Assembly (NCBI GenBank): GCA_964633115.1
Contig: CAZWEO010000017.1
Location: forward strand, 3,138 to 67,137
Length of the DNA stretch: 64,000 nt
Direction of reading: 5' to 3'
Origin: B30-G6 sp964633115
GTDB taxonomy: Bacteria > Desulfobacterota > Desulfobacteria > Desulfobacterales > B30-G6
Shown: positions 1 to 7,787 of the stretch, one piece after another
Numbering within the stretch: the stretch's first letter is position 1
Layout: every line of letters starts with the position of its first letter
Made by a program: the position numbers and the translations under genes
The notes under the pieces: generated by a model
Seen by the model: only the letters and a program-made list of their open reading frames with translations
Told to the model about the DNA's origin: nothing
Databases searched by the model: none

Positions 1-1
1 A

Positions 2-277
2 CTTGCGCTCGGACGAATTGACTTATGGGCCTATAAAATACCTGGTATGAGAACGGTGTGTGATTTGGCCGGAGTTGATTATTCTCAATTTGAGGAAGTT
101 TATCATCTGCGTAAAATAGAACTAATGATAGCATTTTCCAAAAAGACATCAGATGCTATTGTTAAAGCATGGCAGGACGCTTTCAACGAAATGTCTGCTG
201 ATGGCACTCTCTTAAAAATACGAAAAAAATGGAACCAGAAATTAGAGGATGACCCATTTCCAGAGGTTACAAACTAA
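2..277 (+). CDS. Solute-binding protein (SBP_bac_3-like), C-terminal part only
   Basis: The reading frame is open from the window edge, so this is the C-terminal third of a longer gene. An internal ATG at 47 is not the start, because homology with the next gene continues upstream of it (GRIDLWAYK here, GRIDLWATK there). The whole fragment aligns with the C-terminus of the gene at 384-1151: both share a CDLAG..Y....EEV segment, an FNEM.ADGTLLKI segment and the ending KWNQKLEDDPFPE.TN. The family is periplasmic, PBP type 2, and binds amino acids or similar small solutes for uptake or sensing. It is a tandem paralogue of its downstream neighbour. The ligand cannot be read from the sequence. Confidence 0.8.
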   Translation, partial: LALGRIDLWAYKIPGMRTVCDLAGVDYSQFEEVYHLRKIELMIAFSKKTSDAIVKAWQDAFNEMSADGTLLKIRKKWNQKLEDDPFPEVTN

Positions 278-383
278 AATCCACGTATGCCTTTTTTCCA
301 TCTTTATTTCTACCAGAAAAATCATATCGAATTTGAATCGATTATATGTGCTCCAGCATGCAAATGATTCCAGGAGGTTTGTT

Positions 384-1151
384 GTGAAAAAAAAGTTATT
401 TATAAGCTTGGTAGCATTCTTCCTGTTATTTGCTCAATCTTCAATGGCAGACGAACTTATGATTTTAACGGAAGATCTTCCGCCCATGAACTTTGTAAAA
501 GATGATGTTTTGGTCGGCCCGGCTGTTGAAATAGTTAAAGAAATACAGCGAAGGGTAGAGTCTAATGAGAAAATTCAAATATATCCATGGGCAAGAGCCT
601 ACAAAATGGCTTTGGAAGAGGAAAATATTATCCTGTTTGGTATGGCACGTACAAAGGTACGTGAGAACAAGTTTTATTGGATTGGTCCTATAGCCAGGAA
701 AAGAGATATTCTTGTGGCGAAGAAGGATTCGGGTATAAAGATAAACAGCCTGGAAGATGCCAAAAAAGTAGACCACATCGGGACGCTACGAGATGACACC
801 AAGGAAATATTTTTAAAAGAGCACGGATTTACCAATCTTGTTTCGACACATGATGATCAAAAGAACACCAAAAGGCTTATTTATGGTCGAATAGATTTAT
901 GGGCAACCAAAAAGCCAGGATTAAAAACGAGCTGTGATTTAGCAGGGATTGATTATCATGATATTGAGGAAGTATTTGCTATGCGGGAGAGTGAAATTAG
1001 CATTGCTGTTTCCAAAAAAACATCTAATTTAATTGTACAAAAATGGAAAGCTGCTTTCAACGAAATGTTAGCAGATGGTACTCTCTTAAAAATTCAAAAA
1101 AAATGGAACCAGAAATTAGAGGATGACCCATTTCCAGAGATTACAAACTAA
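384..1151 (+). CDS. Periplasmic solute-binding protein, SBP_bac_3-like
   Basis: A 255-residue protein beginning at GTG 384, chosen because AGGAGG lies at 372-377 and the product then starts with a basic N-terminus and hydrophobic core ending SSMA-DE, a good signal peptide of about 22 residues. The mature part has the fold-family pattern of an extracellular solute-binding protein family 3 (LTEDLPPMNF near the N-terminus, then a YPWARA segment). The family binds polar solutes, but no ABC permease or ATPase sits beside it, so it may be an orphan binding protein or a sensory accessory. It is the second member of a tandem pair; its last 40 or so bases are almost identical to the end of the preceding gene, which points to a recent duplication or gene conversion. 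Confidence 0.85.
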   Translation: MKKKLFISLVAFFLLFAQSSMADELMILTEDLPPMNFVKDDVLVGPAVEIVKEIQRRVESNEKIQIYPWARAYKMALEEENIILFGMARTKVRENKFYWIGPIARKRDILVAKKDSGIKINSLEDAKKVDHIGTLRDDTKEIFLKEHGFTNLVSTHDDQKNTKRLIYGRIDLWATKKPGLKTSCDLAGIDYHDIEEVFAMRESEISIAVSKKTSNLIVQKWKAAFNEMLADGTLLKIQKKWNQKLEDDPFPEITN

Positions 1152-1546
1152 AACGCACGAATTGTTCTATGCCAAACAACTCCCAACGCTACATGTATCG
1201 TTAGATATCACTTGATAAGGATGCCGCTCGAAACCTGACACACCTCCAACTGATCTTGAGAATCACAAAACGAAAGATATCCTAACCATACTTTTACCAG
1301 CGGTTTTATCATTCAAGTTGTGTTTTTTGTATATCAAGGGGTGTCCATCTTGACAGATTTCCCCATTTTTGCAATTTTGTAAGAAATGATATACCTGTAT
1401 AGGCGGCCGCATAAATTCGGCGTGTGGATATATCAAGTGATCACATGGATTTTGGGCTTCGATTTTTGACAGCTCATCTCAATATATCAGTAGGTCACAT
1501 ACTATTCAGTTTTCTGGCAATCACAGTAGAAACTGGAGTGAAAAAA
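1152..1546. other. Intergenic stretch upstream of the MtrA-like gene
   Basis: No convincing gene in either strand. A TTGACA hexamer at 1350-1355 precedes AT-rich sequence with possible but poor -10 matches, so it is only a candidate promoter for the gene at 1547. An in-frame extension upstream of 1547 to 1424 exists, but its translation has no family similarity and no ribosome binding site. Confidence 0.4.
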
Positions 1547-2224
1547 ATGTTAAAAGTCGCTCCACATTCGGACTACCCCCCTGAAGATGGAAGATATCTT
1601 AGAGGCAACGATGCTTCTCCAGTAGTTGTTGCAATTATCCTCACCCATGATGCTGATAAAATTCCGCCAGAAATTGAAACTCTTGTAAGGACAGGTATTG
1701 AAAGCGGCGCAGCTCTTTCAGGAACTATTCAAACAGAGAATATTGGTTTTGAAAAGATTGTATGCAACGTCGTTTCAAATCCCAATATTCGGTTCATGAT
1801 CATTGGTGGCCCCGAATCAGAAGGCCATTTGACAGGTGAAGCTTTAAAAGCACTAATACGAAATGGTGTCGATGGAAAAAGACGTATTAAGGGTACATCA
1901 TCCCCGCATCCGTTTCTCTATAATTTACCTATGGAGTTCATTGATCGCTTCCGAAAACAAATATCCGTAATTGATCTCCAATTTGAGGGTGATCCCGAAT
2001 TAATCCGAAAGGCTGTGTGGTCATGTTATCAAGAAAAAGCCGTGGAATTTAAAGGTTATTCTTTATATGACTCTGGGGCGTTTCCTGAGCAGCCACTTAG
2101 CGGTAAAATTACCCTGAGAGTCACAAATCCATGGATCGATCCACCTGAAGAGAAAGAACGTGATGCAATTGAGAGGGCAAAAGCATTAATAGAGCAATTA
2201 AAAGCCAGATCAAAACAAAAATAA
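1547..2224 (+). CDS. MtrA-like corrinoid methyltransferase subunit (bacterial)
   Basis: A 225-residue soluble protein similar to subunit A of archaeal tetrahydromethanopterin S-methyltransferase, the cobamide-carrying subunit. Recognisable stretches are NVVSNPNIRFMIIGGPES, EGHLTGEALKALI and the RFRKQI.VIDL segment. By alignment from memory with the methanogen protein, the histidine of GHLTG (His94 here) is the lower axial ligand of cobalt (His84 in methanogen numbering). The archaeal C-terminal membrane helix is absent; the protein ends in a charged helix. Start at ATG 1547, with GGAG at 1535-1538. No other Mtr subunit is adjacent. In bacteria such proteins are thought to accept methyl groups in folate- or corrinoid-linked C1 metabolism; the partner here is unknown. 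Confidence 0.85.
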   Translation: MLKVAPHSDYPPEDGRYLRGNDASPVVVAIILTHDADKIPPEIETLVRTGIESGAALSGTIQTENIGFEKIVCNVVSNPNIRFMIIGGPESEGHLTGEALKALIRNGVDGKRRIKGTSSPHPFLYNLPMEFIDRFRKQISVIDLQFEGDPELIRKAVWSCYQEKAVEFKGYSLYDSGAFPEQPLSGKITLRVTNPWIDPPEEKERDAIERAKALIEQLKARSKQK

Positions 2225-2442
2225 AAGCTAATTTTCTCCAATAGGTGATTTCGATGATATCTGGAATCTGTTTAAATTTGGCTTACTCTCAATCAATACT
2301 TCCAGTTTCAAGACTTATTACGATAGGTAGTTTAAAATTGCCACTGTAGTGCCTCCTTTAGGGCTGAATCAATCTTAATGGAGGCCTAGTTGACAATATT
2401 TGTGTCGAATAATTCCATTTTTATAAGAATAGGGAGGTAATT

Positions 2443-2790
2443 ATGGCTGGCAGTGTATTATTCGTAGGTTGGAATCGCGGTGTTCCAGGTAGAGAAAAAC
2501 AAGCATTAGACCTTTTTGCAAAAGGAATGGAATATTATGGCCAATTGCAAGCTGATGGAAAAATTGAAAGTTTTGAGCCTGTAATGCTTGCTCAGCACGG
2601 CGGTGATTTAAACGGATTTGTGTTAATAAAGGGAGACAGAGAAAAGCTTAATGAGGTACAACGTGAAGAAACTTTTATAAAATTTTCTTTAGAAGCAGCT
2701 TACTGTCTGCAAAACTTTGGCATAATAAATGGTGTTATTGGCGATAAGCTGACAGAAACTTTTTCAAAATGGTCAGAGCTTATTAGTTAA
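2443..2790 (+). CDS. Small conserved-looking protein of unknown function
   Basis: A 115-residue protein with a strong ribosome binding site (AGGGAGG at about 2431-2437) and no signal peptide or membrane segment. Its pattern of alternating strands and helices (VLFVGWNRG near the start, FVLIKGD in the middle) resembles small alpha/beta-barrel dimer folds such as DUF3303 or Dabb proteins, but I do not recognise the family. It lies alone after the MtrA-like gene, about 220 bases downstream, and is followed by a stem-loop terminator. A TTGACA at 2390-2395 could belong to its promoter. No function is proposed. Confidence 0.7.
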   Translation: MAGSVLFVGWNRGVPGREKQALDLFAKGMEYYGQLQADGKIESFEPVMLAQHGGDLNGFVLIKGDREKLNEVQREETFIKFSLEAAYCLQNFGIINGVIGDKLTETFSKWSELIS

Positions 2791-2819
2791 TTGACAAGAT
2801 AGTTTATTCAATACTCCAA

Positions 2820-2843
2820 GGCAGGGTCAGAAATGGCTCTGCC
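2820..2843 (+). terminator. Stem-loop after the small protein gene
   Basis: A 10-bp stem (GGCAGGGTCA with TGGCTCTGCC, two G-T pairs) closed by a GAAA tetraloop, 30 bases after the stop codon. The following tract is only weakly T-rich. Confidence 0.55.
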
Positions 2844-2986
2844 TCTTGAATATGTTGCAAGATTTTATAGACCTTATTTATTCATTAGATCTCCAACTGA
2901 TAACAGTTTTGACCATCCCCGTAAGGCAGGTTTGAAATAGGACGAGAATCTTAAACGGCAATTGGATTGATAGACGATTATAAAAC

Positions 2987-4273
2987 TTATTCTGACTTAT
3001 CTACCGCAATGGACAAGCCAATTTCTGACATCTGGTCTTCAATCGTATCGATATTGGATTGGGTGCAGTTTTGGATGTTCAGTATATGACCATCCTTTTT
3101 TAGTTCCACGTCAACAGCTGTGACTTGAATATCTTTTTTAGCCAGCTGTTTTATTTTCTGCTCGGCTTTGGCGCGATTATAGTAGGTGGCCACATAAATG
3201 GCCATTCCGCCCTTTTCCCTAAGGACAAAGGGTGACGTAACCACCTTTTGGATGTCTTTTAATCGTTCTTTTACCTTCGAACGCGTATACAGGCCTTCCA
3301 ACAGCCGGATTGCCTTAACGGTTCCAACTCCGGATGTCTGCTGAAATTCTAATTTATTTGTTTGTAATATATGAGTGGCCTGCTTCAATTGGGACGCTTT
3401 CATGATGGGGCCAATCTCGATGGAATGCGTTTTGTCTTCTATTTCGGTAGTTGTCGTATCTGAATCCGAAGCAGCTTTGGTGCCTTTATCAGTAGCTACC
3501 GGTGCTATGGTTGCAGTCGCTATCTCTTGCGTTTCGTCAGGGCTCCCGGCTACCTGAACATGCGGGGTTTCACCCGACGACTCGCTTTGTTCTGCATCTT
3601 GCTGTGCATCCTTTTGTTGCTGGTTTTGACCTTCCGTAATTGAGACCGTATCCCCTTTTTCGGGGGTTTCACCTAAACGGGCCTGATCTCTGATCGTATG
3701 AATTTTCTGTGGGGCCACGATCGTACGGCGGGCAACTTTTTCAGTCTCAGAATTAGCGGGAATACGCAGTAAGGGGCTGACGAGAGCCAATCCCACTATT
3801 AGTATGATCGCCAAACCGGCGGCCGTTTGCAGTGATGGGCGACGCAGACCAAATAATTTTGATTTGGCGGCTTGCAGCGGATCATAGGGGAGCTCAAGCA
3901 TTGCTTCCAACCATTTAACGCCATTCTGAACCTGCTGCACGGCTGCGTTCTGCAATGAAAGCTCGCGATAGGCCATCGCGATGACGACGGCACCCAGCAA
4001 CTTCTTTTTTAAAAAAATGGGACAGGCCAGAACATTCAGTGATTGGTCCGAATCTTTGCCCTGATTTCTGAGGGTCTTGATAACTGTCTTTTTATTCCGA
4101 AGGGCAACTTGGGCAACACGATTGAATACTGCATAGTCATAATTGTCGTCCGGCCAATAAAGCGACCGCTTGAACTCACCTTTACGCAACTTGCCGGTCA
4201 CCAACAACGCACGTCTGGTTCCTCGTAGCATCCGGCATTGATGGTCCAACCATTTTTGTAAAACCTTTTCCAT
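2987..4273 (-). CDS. GAF-like domain, transmembrane helix, SPOR-like C-terminus
   Basis: A 428-residue protein. Residues 1-125 look like the GAF-like domain found at the N-terminus of some HlyD-type efflux adaptors (HQCRMLRGTRRALLV near residue 11, CPIFLKKKLLGAVVIAM near 84). One membrane helix follows at about 150-169. Residues 170-290 are a polar low-complexity linker rich in Q, E, T and S. The last 80 or so residues (IYVATYYNRAKAEQKIKQL) look like a SPOR domain, which in other proteins binds denuded peptidoglycan. The layout predicts a cytoplasmic sensor joined to a periplasmic cell-wall-binding tail. The SPOR call is by pattern only. It stands alone on its strand. Confidence 0.6.
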   Translation of the reverse strand: MEKVLQKWLDHQCRMLRGTRRALLVTGKLRKGEFKRSLYWPDDNYDYAVFNRVAQVALRNKKTVIKTLRNQGKDSDQSLNVLACPIFLKKKLLGAVVIAMAYRELSLQNAAVQQVQNGVKWLEAMLELPYDPLQAAKSKLFGLRRPSLQTAAGLAIILIVGLALVSPLLRIPANSETEKVARRTIVAPQKIHTIRDQARLGETPEKGDTVSITEGQNQQQKDAQQDAEQSESSGETPHVQVAGSPDETQEIATATIAPVATDKGTKAASDSDTTTTEIEDKTHSIEIGPIMKASQLKQATHILQTNKLEFQQTSGVGTVKAIRLLEGLYTRSKVKERLKDIQKVVTSPFVLREKGGMAIYVATYYNRAKAEQKIKQLAKKDIQVTAVDVELKKDGHILNIQNCTQSNIDTIEDQMSEIGLSIAVDKSE

Positions 4274-4527
4274 TCAGGCTCTTTTCAAACCGAACTTCCC
4301 CAATCAGCTGTAGTCTTTATAAGTATGGCAATTAGGGATTTGACGACATATCCGAGGAGCGCTAGTCGTGTTAGCAACTTTTACCACAAGCCTCTACTAT
4401 CAAATAATCGTAAAAAAATCAAATGGATATAAAACCGTTGGCATAAGTATGTCTGTTTGGACCATCCAATATGAATCAAGACGGGAATATATAACTTGTT
4501 GAAATTATTTGCGATAAGATAACTTCC

Positions 4528-5529
4528 TCATTTAAAATCTGCAAGCTTTGTTTTTAGTTCCTCAATACAGTTTTGAATGTTGTCTATGACGCCCTTCATC
4601 ACTTCCGCAGCTGATTGAATCTTGTTAATTAACCCGGCTACCTGCCCACAGCAGATTTCGGCCTGATCTGATTCGCCAATATATTGTGCATGGTATTGGG
4701 AATGCTCACTCAAATATAGCCCCAGTTCCTCTGGCGTGGCACCACTCTGTTTCTTATCCAAATACTTCTGGGTAAAATTGTTCGCCAAATCCCGGGCGAG
4801 CATAAAATCCTTTGACAAGGAAACGGTACACACATCGTTTGCTTGAACAAGTGCTTGCTTCACTTTCTGATGGCTATACGATTCTTCGGTAGCCATAAAG
4901 CGGGTGCCCATATAGACGCCATCTGCCCCTAACACCATGGCAGCCAACATCCCGCGTGCATCTCCGATCCCTCCGCCAGTTACAACCGGGATGTTTACAG
5001 CATCCGCAACCATGGGCGTTAAAACAAAGGTGGTTAGCTCTGTAAAGCCTTTATGACCACCGGCCTCAAAACCTTCACAAATGACCGCATCTACGCCGGC
5101 TGCCTCTGCTTTTTCTGCGTGCCTTGCTGTTGAAATGGCATGCAGTACCTTAATACCGGCATCTTTAAGTATTTGCGTATACACGTCGGGTCTACCTACC
5201 GATACAACAGCCACGGGGACCTCTTCTTCAATGACTACCTCAACGATTTTTTTTGAGTAGACCAACAACTCTCCAAAACCCACGGTAATATTGGCGCCAA
5301 AGGGCAATGAAGTGAGACTTTTAATTTTCTTGATCTGAGCGCGAAATCTTTCCCCGGTTTCATCAACGTCCCATACCTTATCCTTTGACCCGGCATTGGG
5401 TCCCAGGGTACCCAGTCCGCCTGCATTTGATACAGCCGCAACAAGTTCTGCGCCACTCACCCAATTCATAGGTGCTTGAATGATTGGATATTGGATGCCT
5501 AGCAGTTCACAGATTCTATTTTTTTTCAT
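4528..5529 (-). CDS. Nitronate monooxygenase / FabK-like FMN protein, copy 1
   Basis: A 333-residue TIM-barrel flavoprotein of the 2-nitropropane dioxygenase family. Hallmarks: YPIIQAPM at the N-terminus, SNAGGLGTLG, the central CEGFEAGGHKG segment and the FMN-phosphate motif VTGGGIGDARG followed by LGADGVYMGTRF. The family includes nitronate monooxygenases, FabK enoyl-ACP reductases and many acyl-CoA-associated flavoproteins. Given the neighbouring acyl-CoA genes, the true substrate may be an enoyl thioester; that is inference. The start has a GGTGGAG ribosome site. The paralogue lies about 100 bases upstream in the same direction, so the two are probably co-transcribed. Confidence 0.9.
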   Translation of the reverse strand: MKKNRICELLGIQYPIIQAPMNWVSGAELVAAVSNAGGLGTLGPNAGSKDKVWDVDETGERFRAQIKKIKSLTSLPFGANITVGFGELLVYSKKIVEVVIEEEVPVAVVSVGRPDVYTQILKDAGIKVLHAISTARHAEKAEAAGVDAVICEGFEAGGHKGFTELTTFVLTPMVADAVNIPVVTGGGIGDARGMLAAMVLGADGVYMGTRFMATEESYSHQKVKQALVQANDVCTVSLSKDFMLARDLANNFTQKYLDKKQSGATPEELGLYLSEHSQYHAQYIGESDQAEICCGQVAGLINKIQSAAEVMKGVIDNIQNCIEELKTKLADFK

Positions 5530-5626
5530 TTCTCCACCTTTTATTAATTAGGAATCAAGAATATGCCGATTATTTTTTTCTGCGATGCTTGGGTTAGGGT
5601 CCACGTCCACCGACTTTGTCAGTGGA

Positions 5627-6610
5627 CTAACTATTGGGTGAAACGACCTGGGTAAATTTTTCTCTGATGATCTGCCCGGCTTCGGACATGATGCGGTCCA
5701 GCAACTCCTGGCAGGTGGGGATGTCATTCACAAATCCCATAGTCTGTCCGGCAGCCAGAATGCCTTTATCCATTTGACCCTGCTCTAGCATATCCTTGCC
5801 GACGTTTCCGGCAACATAAGGAATCAGGTCCGCAATCTCGGTATTGCCGCGGCTTTCAATTTCCAGCACCTTGTCTACAACCTCATTGTGCATGACCCGC
5901 TCGGTATTACGCAGTGTGCGCATGATCAAACGGGTGTCTCGTTCGGTATGGTTGACCAGTGCCTGCTTTACATTGGCATGCACCGGCGCCTCCTGGGTAG
6001 CCACAAAACGAGTGCCCATGTTAATGCCGTCTGCCCCCAATCCCAGCGCTCCCACAAGGCCACGACCATCTCCTAATCCGCCGGACGCAATAATGGGTAG
6101 ATTAATGGCATCGCGTGTAAGCGGTACCAGAATCATGGTGGTAACGTCATCTTCACCTGGATGTCCGGCGGCCTCAAAGCCGTCAATGCTAACCGCATCA
6201 CACCCGATTTTCTCAGCTTTTACCGCATGTCGCACCGATGTGCATTTGTGGATGACCTTGATACCGGCTGATTTCAGTTGCTTCATATAAGGTTCGGGAT
6301 TACGGCCGGCGGTTTCCACGAAACGAATCCCTTCCTGGATGCAAACATCAATATATCCAGGGTAATCTGGCGGCCGCAGGGTTGGCAAGAAAGTCAAGTT
6401 TATGCCAAAAGGTTTGTCCGTCAATTCCCGGCACTTGCGAATTTCTGCCCGTAAGCCCTCCGGTTCTGGAAAAGTCAGGGCGGTCATAAATCCAATACCA
6501 CCGGCATTGGACACAGCCGACGTAAGCTGGGATGTGGCCACCCACATGAGTCCCCCCTGGACAATGGGGCGTTCGATACCAAAGAGGTTGGTAATACGCG
6601 TTCTTATCAT
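5627..6610 (-). CDS. Nitronate monooxygenase / FabK-like FMN protein, copy 2
   Basis: A 327-residue paralogue of the next gene downstream, with ERPIVQGGLMWVA at the N-terminus, SNAGGIGFMTAL, IDGFEAAGHPGEDD, and the FMN-binding ASGGLGDGRG...LGADGINMGTRF. The first catalytic region differs from copy 1 (QGGLMW against QAPMNW), so the two enzymes probably act on different substrates or form a heteromeric pair. GGGAG precedes the ATG. The upstream gap holds clustered short repeats rather than a gene. Confidence 0.9.
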   Translation of the reverse strand: MIRTRITNLFGIERPIVQGGLMWVATSQLTSAVSNAGGIGFMTALTFPEPEGLRAEIRKCRELTDKPFGINLTFLPTLRPPDYPGYIDVCIQEGIRFVETAGRNPEPYMKQLKSAGIKVIHKCTSVRHAVKAEKIGCDAVSIDGFEAAGHPGEDDVTTMILVPLTRDAINLPIIASGGLGDGRGLVGALGLGADGINMGTRFVATQEAPVHANVKQALVNHTERDTRLIMRTLRNTERVMHNEVVDKVLEIESRGNTEIADLIPYVAGNVGKDMLEQGQMDKGILAAGQTMGFVNDIPTCQELLDRIMSEAGQIIREKFTQVVSPNS

Positions 6611-6680
6611 TTTGCAACTCCCTTATTCATAAAATCATATGATCCCTAATACAGCGGATATCGATTAAATCTAATGTCAT

Positions 6681-6815
6681 TTGCTTCGCGTAATTCATTG
6701 TAATTTACTTCGTGTAATTCATTGTCGCAAAACGCTCACTGCAATAGGCCACAATAAATAACGCGCGGAGCGCTAATGACGTCCGAAGGACAAATGACGC
6801 ACGAAGTGCATAATA
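6681..6815. repeat. Cluster of short direct repeats and mini-palindromes
   Basis: Two direct copies of TTCG(C/T)GTAATTCATTGT are followed by successive small palindromes: GCGCGGAGCGC, GTCCGAAGGAC and GCACGAAGTGC. They are separated by (T/A)AATGAC or ATAATAAC spacers. The pattern recurs in weaker form near 19540-19610. No coding potential. Confidence 0.6.
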
Positions 6816-6868
6816 ACAATTTGAATGATTTTATAATTCTAATGTAGCTCAGACATCTTTAATTTTAG

Positions 6869-7402
6869 CTACAATCGAATACTACCGCACACCGGCGCCT
6901 CCCAATCCAGCTTTTGATCTATTTCCAGCCGGGCATCTAACTGCGTTTTTATATCTGGCGGCATCGCCGATGCCCGACGGGCATCCAGATCAGCATGGGT
7001 TCCCATTGATTCAAGGGTTGCGGCCAGTTTTCCAGTGGATTCATTAATCATGAAAACCATGAACTGGAAACGCTTTTCGGTGCGACCCAGCAAGCGGATA
7101 TGAATGCCCACGGTTTCGCCCACCTTAACTTCAGAGTAATACTGGATAAAGTGCTTTAGCGCGAATACACCGGATTTATTTTTGATATAATAGTCTTGAT
7201 CCAAGCCATGATCCTGAAAAAAATGCCATACGGAAGTATCAAACAGAGCCATGTACCAGCGCACATTCATGTGCCCCATGGCATCGAGATAATCCGAAGG
7301 TATCGTCTCACGATGATAGCATGGCAGCGTTATCAGCATTTCTACCGGCACCAAACATTCACCAGATCTATCCCAAACCCCGCAGGCGTTGTTATCTGTC
7401 AT
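6869..7402 (-). CDS. Hot-dog fold acyl-CoA thioesterase (4HBT family)
   Basis: A 177-residue protein with the signature of 4-hydroxybenzoyl-CoA-type thioesterases: DYLDAMGHMNVRWYMALFD, where the aspartate before GHMN is the usual catalytic region. The rest matches a single hot-dog domain (about residues 28-150). It probably hydrolyses acyl-CoA thioesters in the cytoplasm. The first 21 residues are not part of the domain; Met22 is an alternative start, but a fair AGGT-type site precedes the first ATG. It follows the FadH-like gene on the same strand, with a repeat-filled gap between them. Confidence 0.8.
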   Translation of the reverse strand: MTDNNACGVWDRSGECLVPVEMLITLPCYHRETIPSDYLDAMGHMNVRWYMALFDTSVWHFFQDHGLDQDYYIKNKSGVFALKHFIQYYSEVKVGETVGIHIRLLGRTEKRFQFMVFMINESTGKLAATLESMGTHADLDARRASAMPPDIKTQLDARLEIDQKLDWEAPVCGSIRL

Positions 7403-7594
7403 TTTGCTACCTGAATCTTGTATGAAATTTAATGAAAAACTTACAAACTTCGATCAGGATTGCGATTCCGATTCCGATTGTGATGCGGAGAAGTTTGAGT
7501 AATCCATTTAGTGTATGCTCGTAACTCCTAAACCTTTACCGGCTGCCAAATGCTAACAGCCGGTATCCGTTATCTTAGTCCGGAAGATCTTGAA

Positions 7595-7693
7595 CGAGCC
7601 GGAGACTTTCATAGACAAGGCATCTAAGGATGAAGTCGTAGTTAGATCTACTTCGAACCCTTAGTAACGCAGTATATGAAAGTCTCCGGTTCG
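7595..7693. repeat. Inverted-repeat element, family A, short copy
   Basis: Bounded by arms CGAGCCGGAGACTTTCATA (7595-7613) and its near-perfect inverse at 7675-7693 (18 of 19 positions match). The inner flank (CAAGGCATCT.AGGAT on the left, CTTCGAACCCTTAG on the right) matches the longer copy at 37499-37660 with mostly transition differences. It looks like a small non-coding repeat able to fold as one hairpin. Confidence 0.7.
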
Positions 7694-7702
7694 CCCAACG
7701 GG

Positions 7703-7787
7703 TGAAATTTGATGAGAAAATAGAGTATATTTCATTTTCTTTATACACATATTTATTTTGCATAAGAATAATTCTCATCAAATTTCA
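7703..7787. repeat. 16-bp perfect inverted repeat at the 3' end of the FadH-like gene
   Basis: TGAAATTTGATGAGAA at 7703-7718 and its exact inverse at 7772-7787 enclose about 53 AT-rich bases. The right arm covers the stop codon of the minus-strand gene ending at 7778. It may act as a processing or termination hairpin. Confidence 0.6.

Noticed and set aside
5844..6290. Long plus-strand open frame opposite the nitronate monooxygenase gene
   Set aside because: Its translation is low in normal composition (Ser/Arg/Pro/Thr-rich) and mirrors the real minus-strand gene; no ribosome site or family match.
6681..6815. Possible CRISPR-like array of short repeats
   Set aside because: Repeats are only about 10-18 bases, unevenly spaced and without unique 30-base spacers or cas genes.
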